Of a DNA stretch of 64,000 nt, positions 32,636 through 41,046 are shown one piece after another (position 1 is the stretch's first letter; each line of letters opens with the position of its first letter). A program made the translations under genes and the position numbers. The stretch is from JAFARZ01 sp035651595. Its GTDB lineage: Bacteria > Actinomycetota > Actinomycetes > Streptosporangiales > Streptosporangiaceae. The DNA lies in the NCBI GenBank assembly GCA_035651595.1, contig DASRFJ010000059.1, forward strand, positions 5,405 through 69,404. Reading direction: 5' to 3'. The notes below the pieces were generated by a model, which made no database searches, was not told the DNA's origin, and saw nothing but the letters and a program-made list of their open reading frames with translations.

Positions 32636-34701
32636 CCACTGACGGGCCTGGCTGGCATCCAGGCAACCCCGGGGGGCGGCCGGGGAACCGGCCGGGGAAC
32701 CCAGGCGGCAGGCCAGCCCGCGGGCCGGGAACCGTGGCCGGCCCCCGCCGCCCGAAGGCCCGCCGCACCCACGACGGCAGGCAAGGTCGCCCAGAGCGCC
32801 CGGACCGTCCGGACCGCCGCGACGACGACGAAGACGACCGCCGGATCCGCCCGGTCCCGCACGCGAGGCCGCTGCCCCCTGACCCCGCTGGCCGCCGGCC
32901 CGGCGGACACCTCCCCCCGGACCCCCCGCCACGCCGCCCCCGTCCCCGTCCGCCCAGGCCGCGGAAGATCCTTGCCCGCGGCGACCCGTCGCGCCGGCTC
33001 GGCATCACGCTGCTGTGCATCGTCTTCGTGCTGTCGCTGTTCGCGGGCAGGCTGGTCCAGCTCCAGGGCATGGAGTCCGGCCACTATCGGGCCCTCGCCG
33101 ACACCAACCACAACAAGACGATCCCGCTGCCCGCGCTGCGCGGCTCGATCATCGCGGGTGACGGGAAGTCCGTGCTGGCGATGACCGTCGAGACCTACCT
33201 GGTCCACGCGGACCCCCCGCTGATCCCGCTGGACCAGCGGGAAACGGTCGCGACCAAGCTCGCCCCGCTGCTCGCCATGTCCGCCACGGACATCATGAAC
33301 CTCATCGAGCACCCCAGCTCGCGCGACTACGTGAAGCTCGCCGCCAACGTGTCAGCCCCCACCGAGAATCAGATCGCCGCGCTGAACCTGCCCGGCATCG
33401 CCAGCGACCCCAGCTACGCCCGGTCCTACCCGGACGGCAACATCGCGGCCAACGTCGTCGGCTTCACCAGCACGGTCAAGGGCAACCTGGTCGGCGAGGC
33501 GGGCCTGGAGGCCAGCGACAACTCGCTGCTGGCGGGCAAGCCGGGCACCGAGTACACGCAGATCAACTCCAGCGGCCAGACGATCCCGCTCGGCGGCTCG
33601 GGCAGCCCGGCGGTGAACGGCAGCGACGTCAAGCTCACCATTTACCCGGCGCTCCAGTACGCCGCGCAGCAGGCGTGCCAGCAGGAGGTCGCCAAGAGCA
33701 AGGCGGACAACTGCAGCGTGGTGATCATGCAGCCGGGCACCGGGTACATCCTGGCGATGGCCCAGTGGCCGACGTACGACCCGACCAGCATCAACAGCGT
33801 CACCCAGACCACCGACATCCCGCTGCAGAACATCTTCGACCCCGGCTCCACCGCCAAGGTGATCACCGCCGCGGCCGCGTTCGAGCATGGCGGCCAGACC
33901 CCGATGTCCGCGTACAACATCCCGTACCAGATCACCAGGGCCGGCAAACAGATCCGCGACGCCGAATGGCAGCCGGGCGAGCGGTTCACGATCGCCGGGA
34001 TCGTCGCGCACTCCTCGAACGTCGGCATGTCCCAGGTGGTCTCCCACGTCACGCCGCAGACGCAGTACGACTACCTGCGGAACTTCGGCCTCGGCCAGCC
34101 CACCGGGCTCAACCTGGCCGAAGACCCGGGCATCTTGCCGACGCCGTCTCAATGGTCCGGCATCACCCGGTACACGCTGTCCTACGGCCAGGGCGTCAGC
34201 GTGAACGCGGTCCAGATGGCCAGCGTGTACGCGACGATCGCGAACGGCGGCGTCCGCGTCGACCCGACGCTTGTCGAGGGCACCACGAACGCCAACGGCC
34301 GGTACACTCCGGCTGCGCCGCCCAAGTCCCGCCGGGTGATCTCCGCGCAGACGGCGCATGAGCTCATCCAGATCCTGGAGCAGGTACCCGCGTTCGACGC
34401 CGAAGGCGGCCAGCCCTGGGGCATCATGGACGGGTACGCGATCGCCGCCAAGACCGGCACGTCCCAGGAATGGAACGGGAAGTGCCTGTGCAAGTTCGGC
34501 GCGAGCTACATCGGGATGGCGCCGGGTGACAACCCGCAGCTGGTCGTGGCGGTCAACGTGCAGAACCCGCGCAAGGGCGGGTACTACGGTGACATCGTGG
34601 CCGGCCCGGTCTTCAGCCAGGTCATGCAAACGGCGCTGACTACGCTGAAGATCCTGCCGGATGGCGCCCAGCCGGCCAAGATCCGGCTGACCGCACCCTG
34701 A
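32632..34701 (+). CDS. ftsI: Septal peptidoglycan transpeptidase (PBP2b/FtsI class)
   Basis: A 689-residue class B penicillin-binding protein. Residues 1-120 form a very long Pro/Arg/Gly-rich cytoplasmic tail; a single helix is at about 124-145 (ITLLCIVFVLSLFAGRLVQL). The PBP dimerisation domain follows (about 160-310). The transpeptidase domain has S406-TAK (catalytic Ser), S461-S-N463, and K607-T-G609. It makes septal cross-links and is the target of beta-lactams. Starts with GTG in a GTGA overlap with ftsL. Confidence 0.95.
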   Translation: MTTDGPGWHPGNPGGRPGNRPGNPGGRPARGPGTVAGPRRPKARRTHDGRQGRPERPDRPDRRDDDEDDRRIRPVPHARPLPPDPAGRRPGGHLPPDPPPRRPRPRPPRPRKILARGDPSRRLGITLLCIVFVLSLFAGRLVQLQGMESGHYRALADTNHNKTIPLPALRGSIIAGDGKSVLAMTVETYLVHADPPLIPLDQRETVATKLAPLLAMSATDIMNLIEHPSSRDYVKLAANVSAPTENQIAALNLPGIASDPSYARSYPDGNIAANVVGFTSTVKGNLVGEAGLEASDNSLLAGKPGTEYTQINSSGQTIPLGGSGSPAVNGSDVKLTIYPALQYAAQQACQQEVAKSKADNCSVVIMQPGTGYILAMAQWPTYDPTSINSVTQTTDIPLQNIFDPGSTAKVITAAAAFEHGGQTPMSAYNIPYQITRAGKQIRDAEWQPGERFTIAGIVAHSSNVGMSQVVSHVTPQTQYDYLRNFGLGQPTGLNLAEDPGILPTPSQWSGITRYTLSYGQGVSVNAVQMASVYATIANGGVRVDPTLVEGTTNANGRYTPAAPPKSRRVISAQTAHELIQILEQVPAFDAEGGQPWGIMDGYAIAAKTGTSQEWNGKCLCKFGASYIGMAPGDNPQLVVAVNVQNPRKGGYYGDIVAGPVFSQVMQTALTTLKILPDGAQPAKIRLTAP

Positions 34702-34725
34702 CGAGAGGCGAGGTACCCTCAGGCC

Positions 34726-36261
34726 GTGGCGATCCGTCCCGCTGCCCCGCAGGCAAGGCCGCTCACCGGCCTGGCTTCTCTCCTGGGCATCCGCCTAGAC
34801 AGCTTTTCTCATAACGACCTCGGTTTCACCACTGGGCTCACGCTCGACTCCCGCGCGGTACGCCCTGGAGATCTGTACGTGGCCCTGCCGGGTGCCCGGG
34901 CGCACGGAGCGTCGTTCTGCGCGGACGCGGTCGCCGCGGGAGCCGTCGCCGTGCTCACCGACCCGGACGGCCGCGGTGTGTGCGCGCGCTCCGGCGTCCC
35001 GGTGTTCGTGGTCACCGATCCGCGGGCGATGCTCGGCGAGGTGGCGTGCTGGGTGTACGGGGACGCGTCGTCGCGGTTCGCCCTGATCGGCGTCACCGGC
35101 ACGTCGGGGAAGACGACCACGTCGTTCCTGCTGGACGCCGGCCTGCGGGCGGCCGGGCACATGACCGGGCTGATCGGCGGCGTCGAGACCCGGATCGGGT
35201 CGCACACGGTGGGCTCGGCGCTGACCACGCCGGAGGCGCCCGATCTCCAGGCGCTGTTCGCGGCGATGGCCGAACGCGGGGTGACCGCGGCGGCGATGGA
35301 GGTGTCCAGCCACGCGCTGTCGCTCGGCCGGGTCGCCGGATCGCACTTCGACGTGGCGGTGTTCACCAACCTCTCGCAGGATCATCTGGACTTCCATCCC
35401 GACATGGAGTCCTACTTCCGCGCCAAGGCCCGCCTGTTCGAGCCGCCCGTCATCGGGGTGGTGAACATCGACGACCGGTACGGCAGGCGGCTCGCGTCCA
35501 GTGCGCGGGTGCCGGTCACCACGTTCTCCGCGGCGGGCCGCGACGACGCGGACTGGCGCGCGCTGGACGTGCGGTCCGGCGCGGACGGGTCCGCGTTCCG
35601 CATCGTCGGCCCTGGCCGGGTAGAGGCGGACGGGTCGATCGGGCTGGCCGGCGTGTTCAACGTGGCCAACGCGCTCGGCGCCGTGGTGGCCCTGGTCGAG
35701 GCCGGGGTCCGCCTGGAGGACGCGGTCGCCGGCATCGCGGAGTGCCCGGGCGTGCCGGGGCGGCTCGAGCGGGTGCCCAGCCCCGGCCTGGATTTCACCG
35801 CGTTCGTGGACTACTCGCACAAGCCCGGCGCGGTCGAGGCGGTGCTCCGCTCGCTGCGGCCGGTCACCGCGGGCCGGCTGATGATCGTGCTCGGCTGCGG
35901 CGGTGACCGGGACCGTGGCAAGCGCCCGATGATGGGGGCGGCGGCCGCGTCACTGGCCGATGTGGCGGTTCTCACCAGCGACAACCCGCGCTCCGAAGAC
36001 CCGCTGCTGATCCTCGACGCGATGCTCGACGGCGTGCTGAGCGTGCCGGCGCAGGAGCGAGCCCGGGTGGTCGTGGAGCCCGACCGGGCCGCGGCGATCT
36101 CGTACGCGGTATCGCTGGCCGGTCACGGTGACGTGATCGTGGTGGCGGGCAAGGGACACGAGACCGGCCAGTACGTCGGCGGCACGGTGCTGCCGTTCGA
36201 CGACCGCGACGTGACCCGCGCCGCGATCGAGCGGCTGACCCACACGGCGGTGCACGCATGA
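34726..36261 (+). CDS. murE: UDP-MurNAc-tripeptide synthetase MurE
   Basis: A 511-residue Mur ligase that adds the third residue of the peptidoglycan stem. The N-terminal UDP-binding domain has GLTLDSRAVRPGDLYVALPG; the ATP loop is GVTGTSGKTTTSFLL (about 123-137); the central domain has TTPEAPDLQ and EVSSHALSLGRV; the C-terminal domain has DYSHKPGAVEAVL and the SDNPRSEDP motif. DNPR is the diaminopimelate-recognition sequence, so the cell wall is predicted to contain DAP. Starts at GTG 34726; the stop overlaps murF by four bases. Confidence 0.95.
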   Translation: MAIRPAAPQARPLTGLASLLGIRLDSFSHNDLGFTTGLTLDSRAVRPGDLYVALPGARAHGASFCADAVAAGAVAVLTDPDGRGVCARSGVPVFVVTDPRAMLGEVACWVYGDASSRFALIGVTGTSGKTTTSFLLDAGLRAAGHMTGLIGGVETRIGSHTVGSALTTPEAPDLQALFAAMAERGVTAAAMEVSSHALSLGRVAGSHFDVAVFTNLSQDHLDFHPDMESYFRAKARLFEPPVIGVVNIDDRYGRRLASSARVPVTTFSAAGRDDADWRALDVRSGADGSAFRIVGPGRVEADGSIGLAGVFNVANALGAVVALVEAGVRLEDAVAGIAECPGVPGRLERVPSPGLDFTAFVDYSHKPGAVEAVLRSLRPVTAGRLMIVLGCGGDRDRGKRPMMGAAAASLADVAVLTSDNPRSEDPLLILDAMLDGVLSVPAQERARVVVEPDRAAAISYAVSLAGHGDVIVVAGKGHETGQYVGGTVLPFDDRDVTRAAIERLTHTAVHA

Positions 36262-37766
36262 TTCCGCTGACGCTCGGCGAGATCGCCCGCGTGACGGCGG
36301 GGACGCTGCGGGCCGACGCGGCGGCGGTGGTCAGCGGCGACGTGGTGATCGACTCGCGCAAGGTGGTGCCCAGCGGGCTGTTCTGCGCGGTGCCGGGGGA
36401 GCGGGTCGACGGGCACGACTTCGCCACGGCGGCGATCGCCGCCGGCGCGACGGCCGTCCTTGGCACTCGTGAAATTCCGGACGTTCCGATGATTATGGTC
36501 GGTGATGTCGCGGTCGCGCTCGGCAAGCTGGCCCGGCATGTGGTGGACAGCCTGCCGTCGGTGACGATCGCCGGGATCACCGGGTCGTCGGGGAAGACGT
36601 CGGTCAAGGACCTGGCCGCGCAGCTCATCGAGCGCCTCGGCCCGACGATTGCCCCGGCCGGCTCGTTCAACAACGAGTACGGCCTGCCGCTGACCGTGCT
36701 GCGCGCCGGCTCCGGCACCAGGTACCTGGTCCTGGAGATGTCCGCCCGCGGCGTCGGCCACATCGCCTACCTGTGCGGCATCGCCCCGCCCCGCTACGGC
36801 GCGGTGCTGAACGTGGGCCGGGCCCACGCCGGCGAGTTCGGCAGCATGGAAACCGTAGCCCGCGCCAAAGGCGAGCTGGTCGAGGCCCTCCCCGCGGACG
36901 GCGTCGCGATCCTCAACGCCGCCGACCCCCGCGTAGCAGCGATGGCCGTCCGCACCCGAGCCCGCGTGATCACCTTCGCCGCCCCACCCCCCACGTCCCC
37001 CACGCCCACCGCGTCCCCCACGCCCCCCGCGCCCACCGCGTCCCCTACGCCCCCCGCCCCCAGCGTGTCAATTGCGCAGTTGAGCCCACTAGAGCGTGTC
37101 AATCCGCACGAGCAGGCCGACATCCGCGCGGCCGACGTGCGCCTGGACGAACTCGGCCGCCCCAGTTTCATCCTCCTGACTCCCGAAGGTCACGCCCCCG
37201 TCACGCTCCGCCTCCACGGCGCCCACCACGTGCCGAACGCCCTCGCGGCCGCCGCACTGGCCCGCGAACTCGGCCTGGGCCTTGGCGACATCGCGGACGG
37301 CCTGTCCAGCGCGGTGCCGCGCAGCCGGTGGCGGATGGAAGTCGCCACGCGCGCCGACGGTGTGATCGTCATCAACGACGCGTACAACGCCAATCCCGAA
37401 TCGGTCCGCGCCGCGCTCGACGCCCTCGCGCACCTGGCGCGGGACGGCAGGGCGTTCGCGGTTCTCGGGCACATGGCGGAACTGGGGGACAGCTCTCGCG
37501 CGTCTCATGAGGAGATCGGCGAGCACGCCGCTGCCGCCGGGGTAGCCGGGCTCATCGCCGTCGGCGCGGAGGCTCGGCCGATTCTCGACGGTGCGCGGCG
37601 ATCGGGTCAATGGCGTGGGGAGGCGCTCGCGGTTCCGGATGGGGCGAGCGCGCTGACGATACTGAGGGATCGATTGAAGCCGGGCGACGTCGTACTCGTG
37701 AAGGCATCCCGGGCGGCTGGGCTCGAGGGTGTCGCGGCTGACCTGCTCACGGAGGCGGATCAGTGA
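36258..37766 (+). CDS. murF: UDP-MurNAc-tripeptide:D-Ala-D-Ala ligase MurF
   Basis: A 502-residue Mur ligase that adds D-Ala-D-Ala. Features are DVVIDSRKVVPSGLFCAVPG, the ATP loop GITGSSGKTSVKD (about 107-119), SFNNEYGLPLTVL, LNVGRAHAGEFGSM, and NDAYNANPESVRAAL in the C-terminal domain. Residues about 242-287, inside the central domain, are an insert of repeated TSPTP/ASPTPPAP units and an AT-richer segment; I do not expect this in the family. It looks otherwise complete. ATG start overlaps the murE stop. Confidence 0.94.
   Translation: MIPLTLGEIARVTAGTLRADAAAVVSGDVVIDSRKVVPSGLFCAVPGERVDGHDFATAAIAAGATAVLGTREIPDVPMIMVGDVAVALGKLARHVVDSLPSVTIAGITGSSGKTSVKDLAAQLIERLGPTIAPAGSFNNEYGLPLTVLRAGSGTRYLVLEMSARGVGHIAYLCGIAPPRYGAVLNVGRAHAGEFGSMETVARAKGELVEALPADGVAILNAADPRVAAMAVRTRARVITFAAPPPTSPTPTASPTPPAPTASPTPPAPSVSIAQLSPLERVNPHEQADIRAADVRLDELGRPSFILLTPEGHAPVTLRLHGAHHVPNALAAAALARELGLGLGDIADGLSSAVPRSRWRMEVATRADGVIVINDAYNANPESVRAALDALAHLARDGRAFAVLGHMAELGDSSRASHEEIGEHAAAAGVAGLIAVGAEARPILDGARRSGQWRGEALAVPDGASALTILRDRLKPGDVVLVKASRAAGLEGVAADLLTEADQ
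36981..37118 (+). repeat. In-frame low-complexity insert inside murF
   Basis: About 138 bases coding Pro/Thr/Ser/Ala repeats (ACCGCGTCCCC-type units), then a lower-GC piece in which GCGTGTCAAT occurs twice (37063-37072 and 37094-37103). Base composition differs from the flanking gene, which suggests insertion with the frame preserved. Confidence 0.65.
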
Positions 37767-38824
37767 GAACCATCCTGCTGTCCACCGCCGTCTCGATGGC
37801 GGTCGCGCTGTTCGGCACCCCGTTCGCGATCCGGCTCTTCACCCGGCGCGGGCTCGGCCAGGAGATCAGGTCCGACGGACCCGCCGGGCACGCCAGCAAG
37901 CGCGGCACGCCCACGATGGGCGGGACCGTGATCATCATCGCGTCGCTGATCGGGTACTTCGTCGGGCACCTGCTGACCCTCAGCACCTCGCCGATAACGG
38001 CATCCGGCCTGCTCGTGCTGTTCCTGATGACGGGCCTGGGGCTGGTCGGCTTCGTGGACGACTTCATCAAGCTGTACATGCAGCGCAGCCTCGGCTTGCG
38101 CAGCGGCGCGAAGCTGGCCGGCCAGGGCATCGTCGGCGGCCTGTTCGCGGTGATGGCCTTGCACTTCCCCGACGGCTTCGACCTCACCCCCGCGTCACAG
38201 CACCTGTCGTTCCTGTATGACTTCGGGATCTCCATCGGCCCGGTGTTCTTCGTGGTCTGGGTCATCATCATGGTGTCCGGCACGTCCAACGGGGTGAACC
38301 TCACCGATGGCCTGGACGGCCTGGCCACCGGCACGGCGATCCTCGTGCTGGCCGCGTACGTGATCATCGGCAACTGGCAGCTGCGCAACGACTGCACGAA
38401 CGCGCTGGCGCAGAACTGCTACGACGTCCGCGACCCGCTCGATGTCGCGGTGGTCGCCGCGGTGGTGCTGGGTGCCTGCTTCGGCTTCCTGTGGTGGAAT
38501 GCCCCGCCGGCCAAGATCTTCATGGGCGACACCGGATCGCTGGCTCTTGGCGGCGCGCTGTGCGGCCTGGCCATCGTCACCCGCACCGAGTTCCTGCTGC
38601 TTATCCTCGGCGGCCTGTTCGTGATCATCACCCTGTCGGTGGTGATCCAGGTCGGCTCCTACAAGCTGACCGGGAAGCGCGTGTTCCGCATGGCCCCGCT
38701 CCAGCACCACTTCGAGCTGGCGGGCTGGGCGGAGACAACCATCGTCGTCCGCTTCTGGCTGATAGCCGGCATGTTCGTCGCCCTGGGCCTAGGCATCTTC
38801 TACGTAGGCTGGTTCCCCAAGTAA
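37763..38824 (+). CDS. mraY: Phospho-MurNAc-pentapeptide transferase MraY
   Basis: A 353-residue polytopic enzyme that forms lipid I from UDP-MurNAc-pentapeptide and undecaprenyl phosphate. About ten membrane helices are visible. Active-site motifs are KRGTPTMGG, the DD pair in GLVGFVDDFIK, NLTDGLDGLATG, FMGDTGSLALGG, and APLQHHFELAGW with the HHH-type metal site. GTG start overlaps the murF stop. It is the last gene of this dcw segment; murD, ftsW, murG and murC do not follow. Confidence 0.96.
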   Translation: MRTILLSTAVSMAVALFGTPFAIRLFTRRGLGQEIRSDGPAGHASKRGTPTMGGTVIIIASLIGYFVGHLLTLSTSPITASGLLVLFLMTGLGLVGFVDDFIKLYMQRSLGLRSGAKLAGQGIVGGLFAVMALHFPDGFDLTPASQHLSFLYDFGISIGPVFFVVWVIIMVSGTSNGVNLTDGLDGLATGTAILVLAAYVIIGNWQLRNDCTNALAQNCYDVRDPLDVAVVAAVVLGACFGFLWWNAPPAKIFMGDTGSLALGGALCGLAIVTRTEFLLLILGGLFVIITLSVVIQVGSYKLTGKRVFRMAPLQHHFELAGWAETTIVVRFWLIAGMFVALGLGIFYVGWFPK

Positions 38825-38944
38825 CTCCACCCCCACCAGCCCCACACCCCCACTAGCCCCACACCCCGCACCCCACACCCCCACCACCCCACCAGCCGCC
38901 CGCCCGGCCATATCCGACATTTCGCGGTATAGCCGGGCGGCGTA

Positions 38945-38996
38945 TAAGGGTCGCGGTAGGGACCGCCCGCAAGGGCGGTCCCTACCGCGACCCTTA
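38945..38996. terminator. Perfect 24-bp hairpin with GCAA loop between convergent genes
   Basis: The arms (38945-38968 and 38973-38996) are fully complementary over 24 bp and close on a GCAA tetraloop. The right arm contains the TAA stop of the minus-strand AhpD-like gene. It lies about 120 bases after mraY and can fold in both transcripts. A weaker GCCCGGC...GCCGGGC pair precedes it at about 38910-38940, in C-rich spacer. Confidence 0.85.
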
Positions 38997-39575
38997 GTGC
39001 GATGCGGGGGTGTGGGCGTCCCAGGCGTCGGCCGCGAGCGGAGCGTCCAAGGGGGCCGCGGTCAGCCGGTTGGCGAAGGTGGACAGCGTGTAGGTGCCGA
39101 TGCCGAGGACCACTTCGAGGGCCTGTTCCGCGGTGTACCCGTGGGCGAGCAACACCCGCAGCGCATCGTCGCCGACGTCGCCGGTGGTGTCGACGACGCG
39201 GTGGACGAAGACCCGGAGCGCCTCAAGCCGTGGATCCGCAAGCGGCTGGCGGGCGCGAAGCGCGGAAATCAGCTGGGGGTCCGCGTCCATCGCCTCCAGC
39301 CGCTTGGTGTGGATCGCGACGCAGATGTGGCAGCCGTTCCGGGTGGCGATCGTCATCACGAGCACCTCGCGGGACACCGGGTCGAGCGTGCTGGCTTCGA
39401 ACAGGCCGTTCAGCTTGAGGAAGCCGTCGAGGGTGCGTGGTGAGGTGGCGAGGCGTGCGACGGCCGTCGGCAAGTATCCCCACTGGTCTTGCGTTGCCGT
39501 CATGGTGCGGCGGGCCGCGGCCGGAGCCGACTCGATGGTGTGGGATGGGAAAACGGAGGTTGTGCTCACGGTCAT
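38994..39575 (-). CDS. AhpD-like / carboxymuconolactone decarboxylase family protein
   Basis: A 193-residue helical protein with the AhpD-type redox motif in GCHICVAIHTKRLEAM (Cys-x-x-Cys, then His after four residues), expected to act as a thiol peroxidase or reductase. SREVLVMTIATRNGCHIC is the family stretch. It is divergent from a MarR regulator with direct repeats between, an arrangement typical of peroxide or xenobiotic response. Substrate unknown. Confidence 0.87.
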   Translation of the reverse strand: MTVSTTSVFPSHTIESAPAAARRTMTATQDQWGYLPTAVARLATSPRTLDGFLKLNGLFEASTLDPVSREVLVMTIATRNGCHICVAIHTKRLEAMDADPQLISALRARQPLADPRLEALRVFVHRVVDTTGDVGDDALRVLLAHGYTAEQALEVVLGIGTYTLSTFANRLTAAPLDAPLAADAWDAHTPASH

Positions 39576-39608
39576 GGCCGCTGACCTCTTCCTATAAGAT
39601 CGTCAATT

Positions 39609-39640
39609 AGGTTGTCTAAAACGGTAAACAAGGTTGTCTA
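39609..39640. promoter_or_regulatory. Direct-repeat operator candidate for the MarR regulator
   Basis: AGGTTGTCTA occurs at 39609-39618 and 39631-39640, exactly 22 bp apart (two helical turns), in an AT-rich gap between the divergent AhpD-like and MarR genes. It probably overlaps both promoters and so could be the MarR binding site. Confidence 0.6.
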
Positions 39641-39642
39641 TC

Positions 39643-40113
39643 GTGTCAAGCAAGCGGACATACGGGTTCGAGCTGCCGTTGCTGCTCTTCTCCGGGTTCC
39701 GGTCGATCATCGACGAGCTGCACGCGGAGCTTGCTCGCCGCGGACACCCGGACATCCGCCCCGCGCATGGCTTCGCGCTGCAAGCGATCGGCCTCGGCGG
39801 TGCCACGGCGACCGAGGCAGGGAGGCGGCTCGGCATCTCCAAGCAGGCGGCGGGCAAGACCGTGGAGCGGCTGGCGGAGCTCGGTTACGTGGAGCGGTCG
39901 GGCGACGACGCCGACCGGCGGCGCAAGCTGGTCCGGCTCACGCCGCGCGGCATCGAGGCGCTCACGTTCTCCGCGATGATCTTCGAAGACATCCGCGCCC
40001 GGTGGGCGGCGGACCTTGGCATCGAGCGCCTCGACAGCATGGAGGGCGCGCTGCGCGAGATGGTGCCGGGGGAGACGTTCCGCCTCGATGTACCTGGCTG
40101 GTTCGGCTCTTAG
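39643..40113 (+). CDS. MarR-family regulator
   Basis: A 156-residue winged-helix regulator. The HTH is ATATEAGRRLGISKQAAGKTVERL (about 55-78; quoted in part as GISKQAAGKTVERL), and the wing is VERSGDDADRRRKLVRLTPRG, with the DxRRK signature of MarR. It likely represses itself and the divergent AhpD-like gene. GTG at 39643 is my choice; a TTG at 39634 is also in frame. No ligand can be predicted. Confidence 0.85.
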   Translation: MSSKRTYGFELPLLLFSGFRSIIDELHAELARRGHPDIRPAHGFALQAIGLGGATATEAGRRLGISKQAAGKTVERLAELGYVERSGDDADRRRKLVRLTPRGIEALTFSAMIFEDIRARWAADLGIERLDSMEGALREMVPGETFRLDVPGWFGS

Positions 40114-40763
40114 GGCGCGGCGGTAATGTGCAGCACGGGCTCGTATCCCGCCGCCAGCACGGCGACCGTGGCGCGCGGGGTGAGCACGACGGCGTCCTTC
40201 AACGACGACGCGGGCCGCCGATCGGTGTACCCGCCCGGCGTCCAGTGCAGCAATTCGCTGTCGAGGACCAGCCAGGACGAGCCGTCCACCGACACCATCG
40301 TCCCGGTCGGCAGCGACGACACCGGCGCGAGATAAGTCCGCCGCACCGACGCTCCCGCGTAGCGGTCGCGCCGCGATGCCAGCAACCGGTCCTCGTGCAG
40401 TCTTGCGTCGATATCGTGCACGCTGGGGACCGCGCCGCCGAACGCCCGAGACCAGCACCGCTTGAATGCCTGATAGTCCTGATAGCGGCATTCGCCGCAC
40501 GGCCGGTGACCGGCGGCCAGCGCCGTCGCCTCGTCCAGGAAGTACAGTTCGGTGAGCCGGCGAGGCGTCCACTGGACCCGGCGGATCCCCTTGTACCAGA
40601 GCAGGCAGATCATCCAGGCCTTCCCGCGCGAGTACCGCGCGAGCTCGCCGGCGTCGTCCACCAGGACGCCGCGGTTGCCCCAGAACATGCCACGATCCGG
40701 CACCGCGACCAGCTCACCGTATGGAGTGACGCGGTTCCGCCGTCGCTCGGCCGCCCGTTCCAC
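40110..40763 (-). CDS. Unknown protein with a CxxC motif
   Basis: A 217-residue protein I cannot name. It has a conserved-looking core, TELYFLDEATALAAGHRPCGECRYQDYQAF (in part: GHRPCGECRYQDY), with a CxxC after a His, like the metal-binding part of Ada-type DNA repair or nuclease-like proteins. Trp-rich stretches (KAWMICLLWYKGIRRVQWTP) precede it. The C-terminal half is beta-rich. Its stop lies within the last codons of the MarR gene (4-base overlap, convergent). The function is open. Confidence 0.6.
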   Translation of the reverse strand: MERAAERRRNRVTPYGELVAVPDRGMFWGNRGVLVDDAGELARYSRGKAWMICLLWYKGIRRVQWTPRRLTELYFLDEATALAAGHRPCGECRYQDYQAFKRCWSRAFGGAVPSVHDIDARLHEDRLLASRRDRYAGASVRRTYLAPVSSLPTGTMVSVDGSSWLVLDSELLHWTPGGYTDRRPASSLKDAVVLTPRATVAVLAAGYEPVLHITAAP

Positions 40764-40795
40764 GTCCTCATCCTGTCAGATCCGCGACGTCGCGG

Positions 40796-40848
40796 ATTAT
40801 TGCGGACACTTACCTGCCCATTTCGGGGGGGTAAGTGTCCGCAATGAT
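40796..40848. repeat. Hairpin of the GCGGACACTTACC family, second full copy
   Basis: ATTATTGCGGACACTTACC pairs with its complement at 40830-40848 with one mismatch in 19. It shares arms with 17271-17325 but the loop differs. It lies 33 bases upstream of the minus-strand unknown gene and before the tandem repeats preceding the alkylation-repair gene. Confidence 0.85.
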
Positions 40849-40920
40849 TCTGACCGTGCGCGCATGTCCCGAAATATCCGGTATGTGCCCGCAGGCGCTC
40901 CGACGGGTGGGGGCGACGCG

Positions 40921-40996
40921 GGTGGCGGTGGTTGCGGCGGGTGGCGGTGGTTGCGGCGAGTGGCGGGGGTTGCGACGGGTGGCGGGGGTTGCGGCG
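40921..40996. repeat. Four 19-bp tandem repeats
   Basis: The unit GGTGGCGGTGGTTGCGGCG is repeated four times without gaps (two identical, two with small changes). It lies 50 bases upstream of the DNA alkylation repair start. It is extremely G-rich on the plus strand, so it might form G-quadruplexes in DNA or in the mRNA leader. Confidence 0.75.
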
Positions 40997-41046
40997 CGGG
41001 TGGCGCGCGACGGCCGCGGGGCCGGGTGGGCCGGTACGGTTGGGCG

